A DNA stretch of 64,000 nucleotides from an uncultured Aquimarina sp. (lineage in GTDB: Bacteria; Bacteroidota; Bacteroidia; Flavobacteriales; Flavobacteriaceae). Of the stretch, positions 8,627-16,789 are shown piece after piece (within the stretch, counting starts at the first letter, position 1; each line of letters starts with the position of its first letter). Under the pieces are notes generated by a model, which was not told where the DNA came from, searched no databases, and worked only from the letters and a program-made list of their open reading frames with translations. A program made the translations under genes and the position numbers. The stretch lies in contig CANMLU010000013.1 of NCBI GenBank assembly GCA_947498815.1, positions 1 to 64,000 of the forward strand, read 5' to 3'.

Positions 8627-9784
8627 ATGAAATCTATTTTTACATTTATTCTGCTTTTGGTGATTACTTTCTCGTCTGCTTTCGCGCAGTCTGAGGGATA
8701 TTTAATGTCTTCTCGTAAATTAGAGGTTCGAAGTGGTCCAGGTCTTAACTTTAATACTATTGCTGAAGTGCCTCAAGGTACTCAAGTATATGTAATGAGT
8801 TCTAACTACGGAGAATGGAGTGCAATCCAGTTCAAGAAAATGAACGGTTTTGTACTTACTAACTTACTAACAGAAGATAGCCGAATCGCGGATGCTGAGG
8901 CAGCGGCAAAAGCAGCAGCAGCAAAAAGAGAAGCAGCAAAAGCTGCGGCACAACAAGCTATCGCACAAGCTGAAGCAGCAAAAAGAGCTGCTGAAGAAGC
9001 AGCAAGAAGAGCTATTGCGGATGCAGAGCGTTTAAAAAGAGAAGCTGAGGCAGCAGCAGCACAAGCAATTGCACAAGCTGAAGCAGCAAAAAGATCTAAA
9101 GACGCTGCAGCAAGAAGAGCTCTTGCTGATACAGAAGAAACAAGAAAAGCTTTAGAAGAGGCGAACAAAAGAGCCGCTCGTGGTTCTAATGTTGCATCAA
9201 CTCCAATTGAATCTACGACTCCATCTTATGGTTCTGGATCAACAACAACGAGTTCTCCTAAAGCAGCATCAATATCAGTAACTAGAGAGGATAAGTATTC
9301 TAGTTGGGAGAAAAAGACATATAAATCTGGTGCTACACCAAAATCATTTAACTTCAAAGGTAAGTTTGACTATAAGTTAGACAATTACTTAAAAATCAAA
9401 GTAGGTAAAAATACTGAGGTTGTAGTTAAAATGTATAAAATGGGTAAAACTGCTAGCGACGATGAGTTAGTGCGTGTTACATATATCAACAGTAATACCA
9501 CTCAGTTTATCAGAAACGTACCCGAAGGTGAGTACTTCTTAAAAATTGCTTATGGTAAAGACTGGAGAGAAACCGTTAAAGCCGGTAAGAAATTCGGAAC
9601 TTTTACTCAAAATGCACTTTATGAAAGAAGTCAGCAAATCTTAGATTTCAACACTGTGAAGACATCAAAAGGTATCAACGTTCCTTCTTATAACTTAACA
9701 TTGGATTTACTACCTAGCGGTGGTGGATACAAAACTGGAAGTGATGAGGAGAATATATCTGATGATGAATTTAACAAGAACTAA
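8627..9784 (+). CDS. Secreted SH3-domain protein with alanine-rich helical repeats
   Basis: Exported protein of unknown role, 385 aa from the ATG at 8627; a TTG 12 codons upstream is open but would spoil the signal peptide (MKSIFTFILLLVITFSSAFA). Residues about 20-78 form a bacterial SH3 domain (KLEVRSGPGLNFNTIAEV, then VYVMSSNYGEW), often a peptidoglycan or ligand-binding fold. Residues about 85-185 are an Ala/Lys/Glu/Arg-rich helix built from four 18-residue repeats (8945-9160), then a Ser/Thr-rich linker and a C-terminal domain of about 160 residues that I do not recognise. The layout suggests a periplasmic spacer or cell-wall-linked protein. Confidence 0.8.
   Translation: MKSIFTFILLLVITFSSAFAQSEGYLMSSRKLEVRSGPGLNFNTIAEVPQGTQVYVMSSNYGEWSAIQFKKMNGFVLTNLLTEDSRIADAEAAAKAAAAKREAAKAAAQQAIAQAEAAKRAAEEAARRAIADAERLKREAEAAAAQAIAQAEAAKRSKDAAARRALADTEETRKALEEANKRAARGSNVASTPIESTTPSYGSGSTTTSSPKAASISVTREDKYSSWEKKTYKSGATPKSFNFKGKFDYKLDNYLKIKVGKNTEVVVKMYKMGKTASDDELVRVTYINSNTTQFIRNVPEGEYFLKIAYGKDWRETVKAGKKFGTFTQNALYERSQQILDFNTVKTSKGINVPSYNLTLDLLPSGGGYKTGSDEENISDDEFNKN
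8945..9160 (+). repeat. Four tandem 54-bp repeats encoding an 18-residue helical unit
   Basis: Units at 8945-8998, 8999-9052, 9053-9106 and 9107-9160. Units 1 and 3 (AAQQAIAQAEAAKRAAEE and AAAQAIAQAEAAKRSKDA) resemble each other, as do 2 and 4 (AARRAIADAERLKREAEA and AARRALADTEETRKALEE), so the array looks like a duplicated 108-bp pair. Eighteen residues make five exact turns of an alpha helix. Confidence 0.8.
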
Positions 9785-9834
9785 GAAATTACAATAAAAC
9801 ACATTTTATAATCACCAAAATATAAATGTAACAA

Positions 9835-9868
9835 AAACGCTAGGACTGTAAAGTCCTGGCATTTTTGG
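9835..9868 (+). terminator. Intrinsic terminator of the SH3 protein gene
   Basis: A nine-base stem (GCTAGGACT 9839-9847 with AGTCCTGGC 9852-9860, one U-G pair), loop GTAA, then a T run from 9862. Confidence 0.75.
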
Positions 9869-9915
9869 TTTATCACTTTAAGGGGTTTTTATTTAATTTC
9901 TTATGAAAGTGTGAC

Positions 9916-9958
9916 AATAAATAAGGCCTGTGATCTTAGATCACAGGCCTTATTTATT
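9916..9958. terminator. Perfect 20-bp hairpin, bidirectional terminator
   Basis: Arms 9916-9935 and 9939-9958 are exactly complementary with a 3-base loop. The core GGCCTGTGATC is flanked by A/T-rich ends. It lies between the SH3 gene, which has its own terminator, and the converging folD gene 92 bases away, so its main task is probably to end ffh-folD transcription. Confidence 0.7.
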
Positions 9959-10050
9959 CATTATATTTTGCTTGAAATAACGCTATCTATATCTAATGTA
10001 TGTATAACGATAAGATTTATGAATCAGAGACCACAAAAACTTTATTTGTT

Positions 10051-10938
10051 CTATTTTGCAGTACTGTGGTGTCTTTCTCGCGCCAATAAGGTGTTTTTAA
10101 GTAACATTGCTATGGTCATTGGCCCTACTCCGCCAGGTACTGGCGTAATAAAAGATGCTTTTTTACTTACATTTTCAAAATCAACATCCCCTACAATTCT
10201 ATAGCCTCTTGGTCTGGTATCATCGTTTACCCTTGTTATACCGACATCAATAATTACCGCATCATCTTTAACCATCTCGGCTTTCAAGAAATTTGGAACT
10301 CCCAATGCAGAAATAACAATATCCGCCTGAGAAATAATCTGTGTGATATTTTTTGTATGACTATGCGTCAAGGTAACTGTAGAATTACCTGGCCAACCTT
10401 TTCTTCCCATTAAAATACTCATTGGCCTCCCTACAATATGGCTTCTACCAATAACAACAGTATGTTTTCCTTTGGTATCAACATCATAACGTTCTAATAA
10501 TTCAAGAATTCCAAATGGAGTAGCGGGTATAAAAGTCGACATATCCAATGCCATTTTTCCGAAATTCATAGGATGAAAACCATCCACATCTTTATCTGGA
10601 TCCACAGCCAGCAATACTTTTTGGGTATCAATTTGTGGTGGTAGGGGTAATTGCACTATAAAACCATCAACATCATCATTCTCATTTAATTCTTTGATCT
10701 TTGCCAGCAATTCTATTTCGCTTGTCGTACTAGGCATTTTAACCAAAGTAGATTCAAAACCTACACGTTCGCAAGCTTTAACTTTACTACCTACGTAGGT
10801 AAGGCTAGCTCCATCGCTACCAACCAATACCGCAGCCAGGTGTGGTACTTTTTCGCCTCGTTCTTTCATTTTCTGAACTTCGACAGCGATTTCATCCTTA
10901 ATATCGTTGCTTACTTTTTTCCCGTCTAATATTTCCAT
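10051..10938 (-). CDS. folD: Bifunctional methylene-THF dehydrogenase/cyclohydrolase FolD
   Basis: Interconverts 5,10-methylene-, 5,10-methenyl- and 10-formyl-tetrahydrofolate with NADP, feeding purine and formyl-methionine synthesis. The 295-aa protein shows the substrate-site helix with YVGSKVKACERVG, the PLPP motif in VQLPLPPQID, and the nucleotide-binding stretch VVIGRSHIVGRP, and PGGVGPMTIAML near the end. It lies 43 bases after ffh on the same strand and is probably co-transcribed with it. Confidence 0.97.
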   Translation of the reverse strand: MEILDGKKVSNDIKDEIAVEVQKMKERGEKVPHLAAVLVGSDGASLTYVGSKVKACERVGFESTLVKMPSTTSEIELLAKIKELNENDDVDGFIVQLPLPPQIDTQKVLLAVDPDKDVDGFHPMNFGKMALDMSTFIPATPFGILELLERYDVDTKGKHTVVIGRSHIVGRPMSILMGRKGWPGNSTVTLTHSHTKNITQIISQADIVISALGVPNFLKAEMVKDDAVIIDVGITRVNDDTRPRGYRIVGDVDFENVSKKASFITPVPGGVGPMTIAMLLKNTLLARERHHSTAK

Positions 10939-10981
10939 ATTCCCCTATTACCTTAAGAAAGTTTAATTTGTGTTTTTATAA

Positions 10982-12310
10982 TTATCTCATTTTCCCCATC
11001 ATCTGCATCATCCTTTTACCGCCGCCGCCTTGCATCATCTTCATCATTTTACTCATCTGATCAAATTGTTTAAGCAATTGATTTACTTGTTGTATTGAAG
11101 TCCCCGACCCTTTACCAATACGTTTTTTTCTACTGGCATTTATCACTTGCGGTTTTGCTCTTTCTTCTGGAGTCATAGAATGTATGATAGCTTCAATATG
11201 TTTAAATGCATCATCATCAATATCCATGTTTTTCATCATTTTTCCGGCACCAGGTATCATCCCCACAAGATCTTTCATGTTACCCATTTTCTTAATCTGT
11301 TGGATTTGCTTTAAGAAATCATCAAATCCAAATTGATTTTTGGCAATTTTCTTTTGAAGTTTTCGAGCTTCTTCTTCATCAAACTGCTCCTGAGCCCTTT
11401 CTACAAGGGATACAACATCTCCCATTCCCAAAATACGATCTGCCATACGAGAAGGGTAGAACACATCAATTGCTTCCATCTTTTCTCCGGTACCAATAAA
11501 TTTGATTGGTTTATTTACAACAGATTTTATAGATATTGCCGCTCCACCTCTAGTATCACCATCGAGTTTTGTAAGAATAACGCCATCAAAATTAAGTAAA
11601 TCATTAAAGGCTTTTGCCGTATTTACTGCATCCTGTCCCGTCATCGAATCCACTACAAATAGTGTTTCTTCTGGAGTAACCGCTTTGTGAATATTTGCAA
11701 TTTCGGTCATCATTACCTCATCCACAGCCAAGCGACCAGCGGTATCAATAATCACAACATTAAAACCATTAGCCTTTGCGTGAGCCAAACCGGCTTTGGC
11801 AATTGCTACAGGATCATTATTACCTCTATCACTAAAAACTTCTACGTTAATTTGTTCTCCTACAACATGCAACTGATCTATTGCAGCAGGACGATATACA
11901 TCACAAGCTACAAGAAGAGGTTTTTTGGTTTTCTTATTTTTAAGGAAATTAGCCAGTTTACCAGAAAAAGTCGTTTTACCGGACCCTTGTAATCCAGACA
12001 TTAAGATTACTGAAGGATTTCCAGATAAATTAACTCCTGCCACTTCTCCACCCATTAATTCGGTTAGTTCATCTTTAACCAACTTCACCATTAATTGGCC
12101 AGGTTTAAGGCTCTTTAATACATCTTGTCCTAACGCCTTTTCTTTTACTCTTGCAGTAAATTCTTTTGCGATTTTATAATTTACATCAGCATCTACAAGG
12201 GCTCTACGAACTTCTTTAAGTGTCTCAGCCACATTAATTTCTGTAATCTGACCGTGACCTTTTAAAATATGTAAGGCTTTATCTAACTTATCACTTAAAT
12301 TATCGAACAT
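10982..12310 (-). CDS. ffh: Signal recognition particle protein Ffh
   Basis: GTPase of the SRP, which binds signal sequences of nascent membrane proteins and docks at FtsY. N-domain at about 1-85, GTPase G domain with P-loop GLQGSGKTT near residue 107 and DTAGR near 190, and the methionine-rich M domain ending in MMKMMQGGGGKRMMQMMG that binds 4.5S RNA and signal peptides. Length (442 aa) is normal. A -7 box with an exact TAnnTTTG match lies about 50 bases upstream. Confidence 0.98.
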   Translation of the reverse strand: MFDNLSDKLDKALHILKGHGQITEINVAETLKEVRRALVDADVNYKIAKEFTARVKEKALGQDVLKSLKPGQLMVKLVKDELTELMGGEVAGVNLSGNPSVILMSGLQGSGKTTFSGKLANFLKNKKTKKPLLVACDVYRPAAIDQLHVVGEQINVEVFSDRGNNDPVAIAKAGLAHAKANGFNVVIIDTAGRLAVDEVMMTEIANIHKAVTPEETLFVVDSMTGQDAVNTAKAFNDLLNFDGVILTKLDGDTRGGAAISIKSVVNKPIKFIGTGEKMEAIDVFYPSRMADRILGMGDVVSLVERAQEQFDEEEARKLQKKIAKNQFGFDDFLKQIQQIKKMGNMKDLVGMIPGAGKMMKNMDIDDDAFKHIEAIIHSMTPEERAKPQVINASRKKRIGKGSGTSIQQVNQLLKQFDQMSKMMKMMQGGGGKRMMQMMGKMR

Positions 12311-12356
12311 ATATTTCTTCTATTTAAAAAACACTACCATAATTGATAGACAGGTG

Positions 12357-12387
12357 CAAATTTAAGGATTTGTAGTGTATAAATAAA
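12357..12387 (-). promoter_or_regulatory. Promoter of ffh-folD
   Basis: On the minus strand TAAATTTG (12364-12357) is an exact -7 box; with a 19-base spacer a TTTA (12387-12384) falls at the -33 position, one base off TTTG. The predicted transcript starts about 40 bases before the ffh ATG. Confidence 0.55.
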
Positions 12388-12431
12388 GAATGAAATTATA
12401 GAATTGCGCAGGGCATTTATTATTAAAGCCT

Positions 12432-12475
12432 AAAAAAAATCCAAGCTGTCTAATTATGGTAAAAAGACAGCCTGG
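12432..12475 (-). terminator. Intrinsic terminator of the fasciclin gene
   Basis: On the minus strand an 11-base stem (12475-12465 with 12451-12441, AGACAG/CTGTCT core) is followed by a run of eight T residues (12439-12432). Confidence 0.8.
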
Positions 12476-12511
12476 AAAATCTACTTTGGGGAATCTATAT
12501 TGTGGTATTTT

Positions 12512-14359
12512 TTAGATACTATTTGGTATTAATACTGCATCTACAACATGGATTACACCATTTGCGGCTTGCACATTTGTAGGGCCGACATTACTCGTAT
12601 TTGCCGCTTCATCTGTAATGGTAACTTCGTTACCAACATTCACAGTAAAAGTGCCTGTTTCAAGAGTTGTTACGACTTGACCGTCTGTAAGATCTTCTGC
12701 TCTTACATTGACTCCTGCAACCACATGATATTGTAAAACTGAAGTAAGTGCATCTTCTGCAGGAACAGGCCCTAAAGCTGTAAACGCTGCATTAGTCGGA
12801 GCAAATACCGTAAATGGTGCGGGGTCTGTACCTAAACCAGTATTAAGAATACTAACGAAATCTGTCGCCGGAGTTAAGGTGGTAAGCGCTGATACCAAAG
12901 TAGAAAAATTAGGATCTGCTGCCGCAAAAGTTACCACAGTAGGTAAACCAATTACACCATCCACTACATGAATAACTCCATTACGAGTTTCGACATCGGC
13001 ATCAGCTACTGTAGCTCCGTCATTAGCCGTACCGCCATTCAAAACCACTCCACTATCTGTATTTATGTAAATACTTAAATTGTTTGTGGTATCCCCATAC
13101 GTTGCCAAAGTATTGGCATAGCTAGTTGATAAATCTCCAGACATTAATTTACCTGATACTACATGATTTAATAATATTTGTGCTACCGCTTCTACAGGAA
13201 GATCAGTAAGCTCTGCCCCATCCAACAAGGTAGCAAAAGCTGCATTTGTAGGTGCAAAAACAGTACGCATCATCGCATTATCCAAAGCATCATTTAGTCC
13301 GGTATATCGTAATGCCGCATATAATGAAGAAAAGTCATTAGGTTCTTCTCCGCCATTGTAGGCAACAGCAGTAAAACTTTTTCCTAGAGCGTCTAATGCC
13401 GAATTAGGAAGTAATACTTTATCTATTGCATGGATTACACCATTAGTCGCTTTTACATCTGTCACAATAATTTCCGAATCTACTCCCGTTTTGTCTCTTA
13501 GAAATGCGCCTCCTTCAAGATTAAGTGTTAATGTTTCTCCTTGCAGTGTTGCAGGAGTAATACCATCGGTTATACCAGGAAGATCTGCAGCTAGAACCTT
13601 TGCTCCTGTTAAAACGTGATAGTTAAGAACAATCTCCAATTGTGCCGCTGTGATATCTCCTATTTCAACATCAAACCTGGCCAAAAGATCAGTAAAAGCA
13701 TCATTCGTAGGTGCAAATACTGTAAATGGTGCAGGTGCTATTCCGTCTTCGGTGCTCAAAATAGTGGCATAGTCTGTATCGGGTGTTAAATCTGTTAATG
13801 CCGCTAGTAAAGTAGAAAAATTGGCATCTGCAACCGCAAAAGTAACAAGTGATGGCAGGGCAATTACTTTGTCAACCGCATGAATTACTCCATTCGACTG
13901 TTCTAGATCCGCAGTGGTTACAGTTACATCTCCATTGATTGTAACTCCTCCTGTAGTATTTATATATGTGCTATACCCAGCTAAATTATCTTGATATCCA
14001 GTAGTTAACTGTGTTGAAGTAAGTTCTGATCCAAGAACATGATTTAGGAGTATTGGTTCTAATTGTTCTTTGGTTGCAGTTTCAAGAGTTAAACCAGCAG
14101 CTGTTAAAAATGCATCAAAAGCAGCATTATCAGGAGCAAATACGGTAAAATTACCTTCACCAGATAAAGTAGTCACTAATTCTGCTTTTTCTAAAGCCGC
14201 CAAAAGCGAACTATAATCATCGTTTGTCGCTACAAACTCAGCAATAGAAATTTCTGGTTCTGGTCCGGGAAAAGTTGTGTCGTCATCATCACTACATGAG
14301 AAAATTGTGATTGTCAATAGCGTTATAAACACAGTTTTAAAAAGGCTTTTCATTTTCAT
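12512..14359 (-). CDS. Fasciclin (FAS1) lipoprotein with four tandem domains
   Basis: A 615-aa lipoprotein: signal ending IFSC with lipid-bearing C22, followed by an SDDDD acidic stretch of the kind that directs Bacteroidetes lipoproteins to the cell surface. Four FAS1 domains follow, each with the FTVFAPTN-type H1 motif and a closing NGVIH-VD motif. FAS1 domains mediate adhesion or small-ligand binding. Domains 1-2 resemble domains 3-4 (FAVADANFSTL versus FAAADPNFSTL after the NGVIH motif), pointing to duplication of a two-domain block. It lies next to the FecI/FecR locus but has its own terminator; any link is inference. Confidence 0.9.
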   Translation of the reverse strand: MKMKSLFKTVFITLLTITIFSCSDDDDTTFPGPEPEISIAEFVATNDDYSSLLAALEKAELVTTLSGEGNFTVFAPDNAAFDAFLTAAGLTLETATKEQLEPILLNHVLGSELTSTQLTTGYQDNLAGYSTYINTTGGVTINGDVTVTTADLEQSNGVIHAVDKVIALPSLVTFAVADANFSTLLAALTDLTPDTDYATILSTEDGIAPAPFTVFAPTNDAFTDLLARFDVEIGDITAAQLEIVLNYHVLTGAKVLAADLPGITDGITPATLQGETLTLNLEGGAFLRDKTGVDSEIIVTDVKATNGVIHAIDKVLLPNSALDALGKSFTAVAYNGGEEPNDFSSLYAALRYTGLNDALDNAMMRTVFAPTNAAFATLLDGAELTDLPVEAVAQILLNHVVSGKLMSGDLSTSYANTLATYGDTTNNLSIYINTDSGVVLNGGTANDGATVADADVETRNGVIHVVDGVIGLPTVVTFAAADPNFSTLVSALTTLTPATDFVSILNTGLGTDPAPFTVFAPTNAAFTALGPVPAEDALTSVLQYHVVAGVNVRAEDLTDGQVVTTLETGTFTVNVGNEVTITDEAANTSNVGPTNVQAANGVIHVVDAVLIPNSI

Positions 14360-14475
14360 GGTTTTTAAATTTATTGTTTAGTGATTAAACAATTCATTGA
14401 AAAGAATTCATACCCTCAAAAATGACTTTAGCAATACTTTAACTTTTTGTTCAATAATTTAAATAATATGTTAAA

Positions 14476-14512
14476 CAAAAAAAAGAACCCTTATTAGTAA
14501 CAGTTCTTTTCA
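14476..14512 (-). terminator. Terminator of the divergent lipoprotein gene
   Basis: On the minus strand AAAAGAAC (14488-14481 partner of 14510-14503) forms an 8-bp stem followed by a T run, 20 bases after the stop codon. Confidence 0.7.
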
Positions 14513-14531
14513 TTTAGTAAACACGTATTTT

Positions 14532-15197
14532 TTATAGCACATCTCCTTCATCACAGGCTGTTGCCGCTTCACTTATGGATTCCTCCAAACCACTATTATG
14601 TTGCGCTTCGACTCTTTCCTGATTGTGTAAAACTAACTGTATAGGGTAATTTATACTAACGGATACATTTTGATCCATGCCAGACATAAATTGGAACATT
14701 TCAGAATCATGGTCAACTTCTTTTGTATCCAACCTATTTCTAACACTATCAAATGTGGAAAAAGTTATTGGATACAAAAAATCAATACATTCAATATCAT
14801 CGTCATCTATTTGGCACATGCTTCTTAAGTCAATTAGCATATCCAAATTTTCAATCACTTGTATGGTATGATTAGATAATGTTACCGTAATAGGAAAACT
14901 AATCTCAATACGATTGGTATTGGATAATGTATTATAATCGCCTAATTCGTCAATCGTATATTCTTGGCCATCCAAAAGAATTGAATATGGTAAATTAACA
15001 CTAAAACAGTTACCTCGATCAACAATATCATCATAAGATCCATCATGTATAGAGACTTTTGTCATAAGACCAGCAAGTTGAGAATCTACAGGAATAGTAG
15101 TGTCTGTATTGGGGTCGATCAATTCTCTTTCTTCTTCCTGACAAGAAAAGAATATCATTACACCACAAACCAAAAAACATAAAATCCTATTCTTCAT
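14532..15197 (-). CDS. Uncharacterised lipoprotein divergent from an ECF sigma gene
   Basis: I do not recognise a named domain. From the ATG at 15197 the protein is 221 aa; an upstream TTG/ATG-type extension of 30 codons is open but puts a basic stretch before the signal, while the chosen ATG has AAAGGA just ahead of it. The signal MKNRILCFLV...FFSC gives lipid-bearing C19, followed by QEEERE, an acidic surface-export-type tail. The body has a CFSVNLPYSILLDGQEYTI region and two cysteine-containing loops, and reads like a beta-rich domain. It is divergent from the FecI-like sigma gene with 99 bases between starts, so co-regulation is likely; a role as surface partner of the TonB receptor is inference. 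Confidence 0.75.
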   Translation of the reverse strand: MKNRILCFLVCGVMIFFSCQEEERELIDPNTDTTIPVDSQLAGLMTKVSIHDGSYDDIVDRGNCFSVNLPYSILLDGQEYTIDELGDYNTLSNTNRIEISFPITVTLSNHTIQVIENLDMLIDLRSMCQIDDDDIECIDFLYPITFSTFDSVRNRLDTKEVDHDSEMFQFMSGMDQNVSVSINYPIQLVLHNQERVEAQHNSGLEESISEAATACDEGDVL

Positions 15198-15296
15198 TTC
15201 CTTTACAGTTTTAATTCTTTTTATTATTATAACAATGTATAGTACAAAACTCCTACTTATGAACACATTTTTTTTTAATTTTAACAAAAAACAATA

Positions 15297-15812
15297 ATGC
15301 CCAAGGACCTATTTGATAATGTTTGTGACGAAAAGGTATATGCAGAACTTTTCAGAAAACATTCGAAAGAATTGCATGACTTTGTTTACTACAAATATGG
15401 AGAGCATATTCATCCTAAAGATCAAGTTCAAGAGGCATTTATTAAACTTTGGGACAATTGTAAAAAAACCCCACTTACAAAGGCAAAAAGTTTTCTATAT
15501 ACTGTTGTAAATAATCTATCTCTGAACCAATTAAAACACAACAAGGTAAAGCTAAAATTTCAACAAGGCGACCATAAAGATAAAACCAACGAGAGCCCAG
15601 AATTTCTTTTACAAGAAAAAGAATATTTATTAAAATATCAAAAAGCACTCTCCAACCTCACGGAACCACAACGTGTTGCTTTCCTTTTAAATCGAATTGA
15701 AGGTAAAAAACATAAAGAAATTGCAGAGTTGCTTGGAATCTCGAGAAAAGCGGTTGAAAAAAGGATTTATGGTGCTTTAGAAAAAATGAGAAAAGAAATT
15801 GAAGGTATTTAA
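15297..15812 (+). CDS. ECF sigma factor, FecI type
   Basis: A 171-aa RNA polymerase sigma factor of the extracytoplasmic-function class. Region 2 (ELFRKHSKELHDFVYYKYG ... QEAFIKLWDN) spans about 15-60, and region 4 (LTEPQRVAFLLNRIEGKKHK ... LGISRKAVEKRI) about 115-165. It is followed 56 bases on by a FecR-type anti-sigma and then a TonB-dependent receptor, the standard order for cell-surface signalling in which an outer-membrane receptor relieves anti-sigma inhibition. Its likely targets are this operon and the divergent lipoprotein gene. Confidence 0.92.
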   Translation: MPKDLFDNVCDEKVYAELFRKHSKELHDFVYYKYGEHIHPKDQVQEAFIKLWDNCKKTPLTKAKSFLYTVVNNLSLNQLKHNKVKLKFQQGDHKDKTNESPEFLLQEKEYLLKYQKALSNLTEPQRVAFLLNRIEGKKHKEIAELLGISRKAVEKRIYGALEKMRKEIEGI

Positions 15813-15868
15813 AACCCCAAGGGTAGGAATTTTTAAACAACGATTGTTATACATATAGAGATCTTGCT

Positions 15869-16789
15869 ATGAAAAAGAAAGATATCATAAAAAAATGGTT
15901 GGATAATGACCAACTCAATCATGAAGAATCTGAGGCGTTTAAAAATTTAGACGCCTATGATTCTTACATGAGAATTTCGGAAACCGCAAAATCTTTTAAA
16001 GCTTCAGAATATAATTCTGAAGAGGCGTATGTAAACTTGAGCACGGCTTTATCTCAACATAAAGATCGTTCTACTTCAAAATTTAAAGCCTCGGCATGGT
16101 TAAAAATAGCCGCAGTATTTATACTTTTAATAGGTACGTATTTTACCTTTTTCAACACAAGTAGTACGGCTATTCAAGTAGCAGCAGGACAAAAAGCATC
16201 TATAGCGTTGCCGGATCAAACTACAGTACAGTTAAATGCGCTTTCTTCGATTAAATATGATAAGAAGAACTGGGACAGGGACCGTAACGTATCTCTGAGG
16301 GGAGAAGCTTATTTTAAAGTTTCTAAAGGGAAAAAATTCGATGTACAAACATCAATGGGAGTAGTCAGCGTTATTGGCACTCAATTTAACGTAAAACAAA
16401 GAGAAGATTATTTTGAAGTTGTTTGTTATGAAGGTATTGTGGGTGTATCTTTTAAAGATAACCAAGTCACACTAACCGCAGGTAAAGTTTTTAAGGTTGT
16501 CCAGAATAAAATTACCAATACCATTACCTCTCAAATCAAACCCGAGTGGACAGAAAATAGAAGTACTTTTAAGAGTACTCCTTATCATCATATTTTAAAA
16601 GAGTTTGAAAGACAATACAATGTAACTGTTACCGCTAAAAATATTGATCAAAGTAAACTATTTACAGGTAATTTTGTACATTCAGATATTCAAACAGCAT
16701 TACAATCTATTACCATACCTATGCGTTTGAGATATATGATAAAAGACAACAACGTAACCCTGTACAAGAGTGATCAAAACCAAGATTAA
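15869..16789 (+). CDS. FecR-type anti-sigma factor
   Basis: A 306-aa single-pass inner-membrane protein: cytoplasmic sigma-binding part (about 1-78), one transmembrane helix (WLKIAAVFILLIGTYFTFF, about 80-98), then a periplasmic FecR domain (about 105-200, with IQVAAGQKASIALPDQTTVQ) and a C-terminal DUF4974 domain (about 225-300) that receives the signal from the receptor STN domain. The last 20 bases overlap the receptor gene, indicating a tightly coupled operon. Confidence 0.93.
   Translation: MKKKDIIKKWLDNDQLNHEESEAFKNLDAYDSYMRISETAKSFKASEYNSEEAYVNLSTALSQHKDRSTSKFKASAWLKIAAVFILLIGTYFTFFNTSSTAIQVAAGQKASIALPDQTTVQLNALSSIKYDKKNWDRDRNVSLRGEAYFKVSKGKKFDVQTSMGVVSVIGTQFNVKQREDYFEVVCYEGIVGVSFKDNQVTLTAGKVFKVVQNKITNTITSQIKPEWTENRSTFKSTPYHHILKEFERQYNVTVTAKNIDQSKLFTGNFVHSDIQTALQSITIPMRLRYMIKDNNVTLYKSDQNQD

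Noticed and set aside
8806-9168. A 120-residue open frame on the minus strand inside the SH3 protein gene
   Set aside because: It is an alanine/serine-rich shadow of the Ala-rich repeat codons read backwards, and has no start context of its own.
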